A stretch of 64,000 nt of DNA. Source: Corynebacterium falsenii (GTDB lineage: Bacteria > Actinomycetota > Actinomycetes > Mycobacteriales > Mycobacteriaceae). Below are positions 60,990-64,000 of the stretch, one piece after another. Both the position numbers and the translations under genes were made by a program. Each line of letters begins with the position of its first letter. Within the stretch, counting starts at the first letter, position 1. Location: NCBI GenBank assembly GCA_001054945.1, contig JVKJ01000004.1, positions 124,001 through 188,000 of the forward strand. The letters run 5' to 3'. Below the pieces are notes generated by a model that did no database searches, was not told the origin of the DNA, and saw nothing but the letters and a program-made list of their open reading frames with translations.

Positions 60990-62192
60990 CTACTGCTCGC
61001 GCTTATAGAACGGCAGCGCCACGACACGGTAGGGGAAGCGCTTGCCGCGGATGTCGACCTCCACGGTGGCACCCTCTGCTGCAGCGCCGGAATCCACCGC
61101 CGTCTTAGTTGCGTACGCCATCGCCACGGGGTGGCCCAGCGTGGGCGACAGCGCGCCCGACGTCACGGAGCCGATCGCGGCATCGGAGGCTGCCTCGTCG
61201 CCGCTACCGGCGAACACCTCGTAACCACCGCGAGCGGCACGGCGCCCCTCGCCCACCAAGCCGATCAGCGTCTGCTTGGTGCCTTCCTCCTTGGCTGCCA
61301 CGATGGCCTCCCGGCCCACGAACTCCTCCTTGGACTTCGTGGCTGCCAGCACGCCGAGGCCGGCATCCACGGGAGTCAGCTGTTCCGACAGCTCGTTGCC
61401 GTACAGGGGCATGCCAGCCTCCAGGCGCAGAGTGTCGCGGCAGGCCAGGCCACAGGGCAGGCCCTCCAGCTCGCGGGCTTTGGCCAGGGCCGCGTTCCAC
61501 ACTGCCTCTGCGCCATCGTTGGGCACGATGATTTCGAATCCGTCCTCGCCGGTGTAACCGGTCCGGGCGATGAGTGCCCGGTGCCCGGCCACCACGCCCT
61601 GGAACGCGGCGTAGTAGCCCACCCCGTCGATAGCGGCATCCACCGTCTCGCCAGCGCCGGAGGCTTCGGGAGCAGCGGTGACATCCTCGACAATGGTGCG
61701 CATGACCTCGGCGGCGCGCGGCCCTTGCACGGCCACCATGGATGTGCTTTCCGATTCATTGTTGACAGTGGCGTCAAATCCCTTGGATCGGCGCTGCAAC
61801 TCCTCTGCTACCCGGGGCGCATTGCCCGCGTTGGGAACCACGAGGAACTCTTCCTCGCCCAGGCGATAAGTAATCAGGTCGTCGATGATCCCACCCTGCT
61901 CGGTGCAGATCATGGAGTACTTCGCCTTGCCCACCTTGAGGATGGACAAGCGGGAAATGAGAGCGTGATCCAGGAATTCGGCCGCCTGCGGGCCGGTCAC
62001 GCGAACCTCACCCATGTGGGAAAGGTCGAACACGCCCACCGCGCGGCGCACCGCGTGGTGCTCATCCAGCTCGGACGTGTACTTCAGCGGCATATCCCAG
62101 CCGCCGAAGTCGGTGAAGCGGGCACCCAGGTCCTCGTGCGCGGCGTGCAATGCCGTGTGCTTGGGGGTGGCGCTATGTGGGGAATCAGTCAT
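60990..62192 (-). CDS. gcvT: Aminomethyltransferase (T protein)
   Basis: 400 residues from ATG 62192, preceded by GGAGGA; the longer upstream frame overlaps gcvP and is not coding. Family features: FGGWDMPLKY, HAVRRAVGVFDLSHMGEVRVTGP, RTGYTGEDGFEI and the late CRDTLRLEAGMPLYGNEL. It releases ammonia and transfers the one-carbon unit to tetrahydrofolate. The gene lies 49 bp after the gcvP stop, giving the order gcvP-gcvT-gcvH. Confidence 0.95.
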   Translation of the reverse strand: MTDSPHSATPKHTALHAAHEDLGARFTDFGGWDMPLKYTSELDEHHAVRRAVGVFDLSHMGEVRVTGPQAAEFLDHALISRLSILKVGKAKYSMICTEQGGIIDDLITYRLGEEEFLVVPNAGNAPRVAEELQRRSKGFDATVNNESESTSMVAVQGPRAAEVMRTIVEDVTAAPEASGAGETVDAAIDGVGYYAAFQGVVAGHRALIARTGYTGEDGFEIIVPNDGAEAVWNAALAKARELEGLPCGLACRDTLRLEAGMPLYGNELSEQLTPVDAGLGVLAATKSKEEFVGREAIVAAKEEGTKQTLIGLVGEGRRAARGGYEVFAGSGDEAASDAAIGSVTSGALSPTLGHPVAMAYATKTAVDSGAAAEGATVEVDIRGKRFPYRVVALPFYKREQ

Positions 62193-62241
62193 GTGAATCA
62201 AATCCTCCGGGAAGTGTTGTTCGGTGTTCCGTGGGGCCCGC

Positions 62242-64000
62242 TCAGTCGATCGCGAAGTCTTCGATCGGCGGGCAGGTGCACACGAGGTTGCGGTCGCCGT
62301 AGGCATTATCGATGCGGCGCACCGGCGGGAAGTACTTCGTCAGGCGTAGGCGACCCACCGGGAACGCCGCCTGTTCACGGGTGAAGTGGCCTCCGCTGAC
62401 GGCTTCCTCAAAGTCCCCGCGGACAACGGAGTAGCTGGTGTACGGAGCGTGGCGCAGCACGGAATCTTCGGCGCTGACCTTGCCGTCGATGACCTCCACG
62501 ATTTCCTGGTGGATGGTGATCATGGCCTCGACGAAACGGTCCAGCTCCCCCTTGTCTTCAGACTCGGTGGGCTCCACCATCAGCGTTCCGGGAACGGGGA
62601 AGGCCAGGGTGGGCGCGTGGAAGCCGAAGTCCATCAATCGCTTGGTCACGTCCTCGGCGGTGATGCCAGACTGCTTGGTCAGCTCCCGCAGGTCCAGGAT
62701 GCATTCGTGAGCGACCAGGCCGTTCTCGCCGGTGTACAGCGTGGGAAAGTATTCGCGCAGCTGGTGGGAGATGTAGTTGGCATTCACCATGGCCATGCGG
62801 GAAGCCTCGGTGAGCCCGTCGTCGCCCATCATGGCGATGTAAGCCCAGGTGATCGGCAGCACGCCGGCAGAACCGTACTTCGCCGCGGAGACCGGCTGGC
62901 CGCCGGCCTCGGAGAGCGCGCCGGAATCCTCCACGTTGAGAGTGGCATCGGAGGGCAGGAATGGGATCAGGTGCTCGCCCACGCAGATGGGGCCCACGCC
63001 CGGGCCGCCACCGCCGTGCGGGATGGTGAAGGTCTTGTGCAGGTTGAGGTGGGAGACATCGCCGCCGAACTCACCCGGCTGTGCCAGGCCGACCAGCGCG
63101 TTCAAGTTGGCACCGTCGATGTACACCTGACCGCCAGCCGCGTGAACCTTCTCGCATACCGTCCGCACATGCTCCTCGAACACGCCGTGGGTGGAGGGGT
63201 AGGTGATCATGATGCCCGCGACCTCGGAACCGTGCTTCTCCAGCTTTGCATCCAGGTCATCCAGCAGGATCGAGCCGTCCTCAGCGGCCTTCACGGCCAC
63301 GACCTTCAGCCCGGCCAACGCCGCGGATGCGGCGTTGGTCCCGTGCGCGGAGGTAGGAATCAAGACCTTGTCGCGCTGTTCCTCACCGCGGGACTGGTGG
63401 TAGCGGTGGATCGCCAGCAGCCCAGCGAATTCGCCCTGGGAGCCCGCATTGGGCTGCACAGAGACCTTCGCGTAGCCCGTGATCTTGGCCAGCCGCTCCT
63501 CCAGGTCCGCAATGAGCTCCAGCCATCCGCGCGCCTGGTCCTCCGGTACGTGCGGGTGGATGCCCGCGAATCCTGGCCAGGTGATTGGTTCCATGGAGAT
63601 CGCGCTGTTCAGCTTCATCGTGCAGGACCCGAGCGGAATCATCGTCCGGTCCAGAGCCAGGTCACGATCAGCCAGCATGCGCAGGTAGCGCATCATCTGG
63701 GTCTCGGAGGTGATCGAGGTGAAGATCGGGTGGGTCAGGATCGCGTCGTCACGCAGGATGCCCAGGTCCCCCAGTGGGCCGTCTTCCGCACCGAAGTCTT
63801 CGGTGTTCACCCGCGCAGAAGACTCGCCCTCATGGGTAGAGACGCCAACGAGTGCACCGATCAGCTCCTCAATGTCGGCATCCGTGGTGGACTCACCGAC
63901 AGAGATGCCTACGAAGTCCTCGCTGACCTTGCGGATGTTGAAGCCTGCCTGAAGAGCGGCCTGAACAGCGGCGTCCGCCCCTCCCTGCGAGGACACATCG
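62242..64000 (-). CDS. gcvP: Glycine dehydrogenase (P protein), C-terminal part
   Basis: The last ~586 residues are in the window; the frame stays open past base 64000, and the full protein is usually about 950 residues. The PLP-binding Lys is in HLNLHKTFTIPHGGGGPG. Also present are GSCTMKLN, QPNAGSQGEFAGLLAI and PTSAHGTNAAS, the substrate and cofactor loops of the second half. GcvP decarboxylates glycine and passes the remaining aminomethyl to GcvH. Confidence 0.95.
   Translation of the reverse strand, partial: DVSSQGGADAAVQAALQAGFNIRKVSEDFVGISVGESTTDADIEELIGALVGVSTHEGESSARVNTEDFGAEDGPLGDLGILRDDAILTHPIFTSITSETQMMRYLRMLADRDLALDRTMIPLGSCTMKLNSAISMEPITWPGFAGIHPHVPEDQARGWLELIADLEERLAKITGYAKVSVQPNAGSQGEFAGLLAIHRYHQSRGEEQRDKVLIPTSAHGTNAASAALAGLKVVAVKAAEDGSILLDDLDAKLEKHGSEVAGIMITYPSTHGVFEEHVRTVCEKVHAAGGQVYIDGANLNALVGLAQPGEFGGDVSHLNLHKTFTIPHGGGGPGVGPICVGEHLIPFLPSDATLNVEDSGALSEAGGQPVSAAKYGSAGVLPITWAYIAMMGDDGLTEASRMAMVNANYISHQLREYFPTLYTGENGLVAHECILDLRELTKQSGITAEDVTKRLMDFGFHAPTLAFPVPGTLMVEPTESEDKGELDRFVEAMITIHQEIVEVIDGKVSAEDSVLRHAPYTSYSVVRGDFEEAVSGGHFTREQAAFPVGRLRLTKYFPPVRRIDNAYGDRNLVCTCPPIEDFAID

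Overview
The window is a chromosomal segment of a high-GC actinobacterium, almost certainly a Corynebacterium. The genus call rests on gene content and order: xth–cls, then glnX–glnH–pknG followed by pta–ackA, the assimilatory sulfate cluster fprA / cysI–cysX–cysH–cysD–cysN–cysY–cysZ with TAGAC-N6-GTCTA (McbR-type) operators, and the purA ... fba ... trmH-like ... pyrE block. No rRNA, tRNA, insertion sequence or prophage gene was recognised.

Layout. 1-4.4 kb: end of an exonuclease III gene, cardiolipin synthase, a MarR regulator, a two-gene ABC exporter. 4.5-12.2 kb: the GlnX–GlnH–PknG signalling operon, which senses external acidic amino acids and controls 2-oxoglutarate dehydrogenase, converging on the pta–ackA acetate genes. 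12.3-25.8 kb: sulfate assimilation. CysZ imports sulfate, CysDN makes APS, CysH reduces it to sulfite, CysI with the FprA/CysX electron chain makes sulfide, and CysY serves siroheme. The cluster is split by two opposite-strand genes (a UbiB-like kinase and an ABC-class ATPase), yet each half keeps its own set of three McbR-type operators. 25.8-33.5 kb: TrhO tRNA hydroxylase, a pentapeptide-repeat protein, PurT, a type B carboxylesterase, and an ECF vitamin-type transporter (S, T and a lopsided fused ATPase). 33.5-38.7 kb: metE under a McbR-type operator, a nucleoside hydrolase and purA. 39.7-42.3 kb: an accessory-looking cassette made of an atypical LuxR-type regulator, a protein resembling LuxI-type acyltransferases, and a drug-efflux permease. 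42.4-51.1 kb: YibE/F and FUSC membrane proteins, a membrane-anchored EEP-fold hydrolase, DUF3151, fba, a GH76-like protein, a SpoU methyltransferase, a YhhN protein and pyrE.

51.4-58.1 kb is a complete type II-C CRISPR-Cas locus, visibly AT-richer than its surroundings. It has a tracrRNA with its own promoter and terminator, cas9 (1106 residues, all nuclease motifs present), cas1, cas2, and an array of 31 repeats of 36 bp with 30 spacers of 28 bp. Repeat/anti-repeat pairing and a minus-strand terminator at the cas2 end show that the array is read on the minus strand, converging on the cas operon. 58.2-64 kb: a small membrane protein, a long acidic membrane-anchored protein, and the glycine cleavage genes gcvH, gcvT and gcvP (gcvP runs off the window).

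Most worth following up: the CRISPR locus architecture (tracrRNA read-through into cas9, duplicated spacer), the LuxI-like/regulator/efflux cassette, an over-represented GTGGCGTC word (at least 25 copies), the single-site ECF ATPase, and the split cys regulon.
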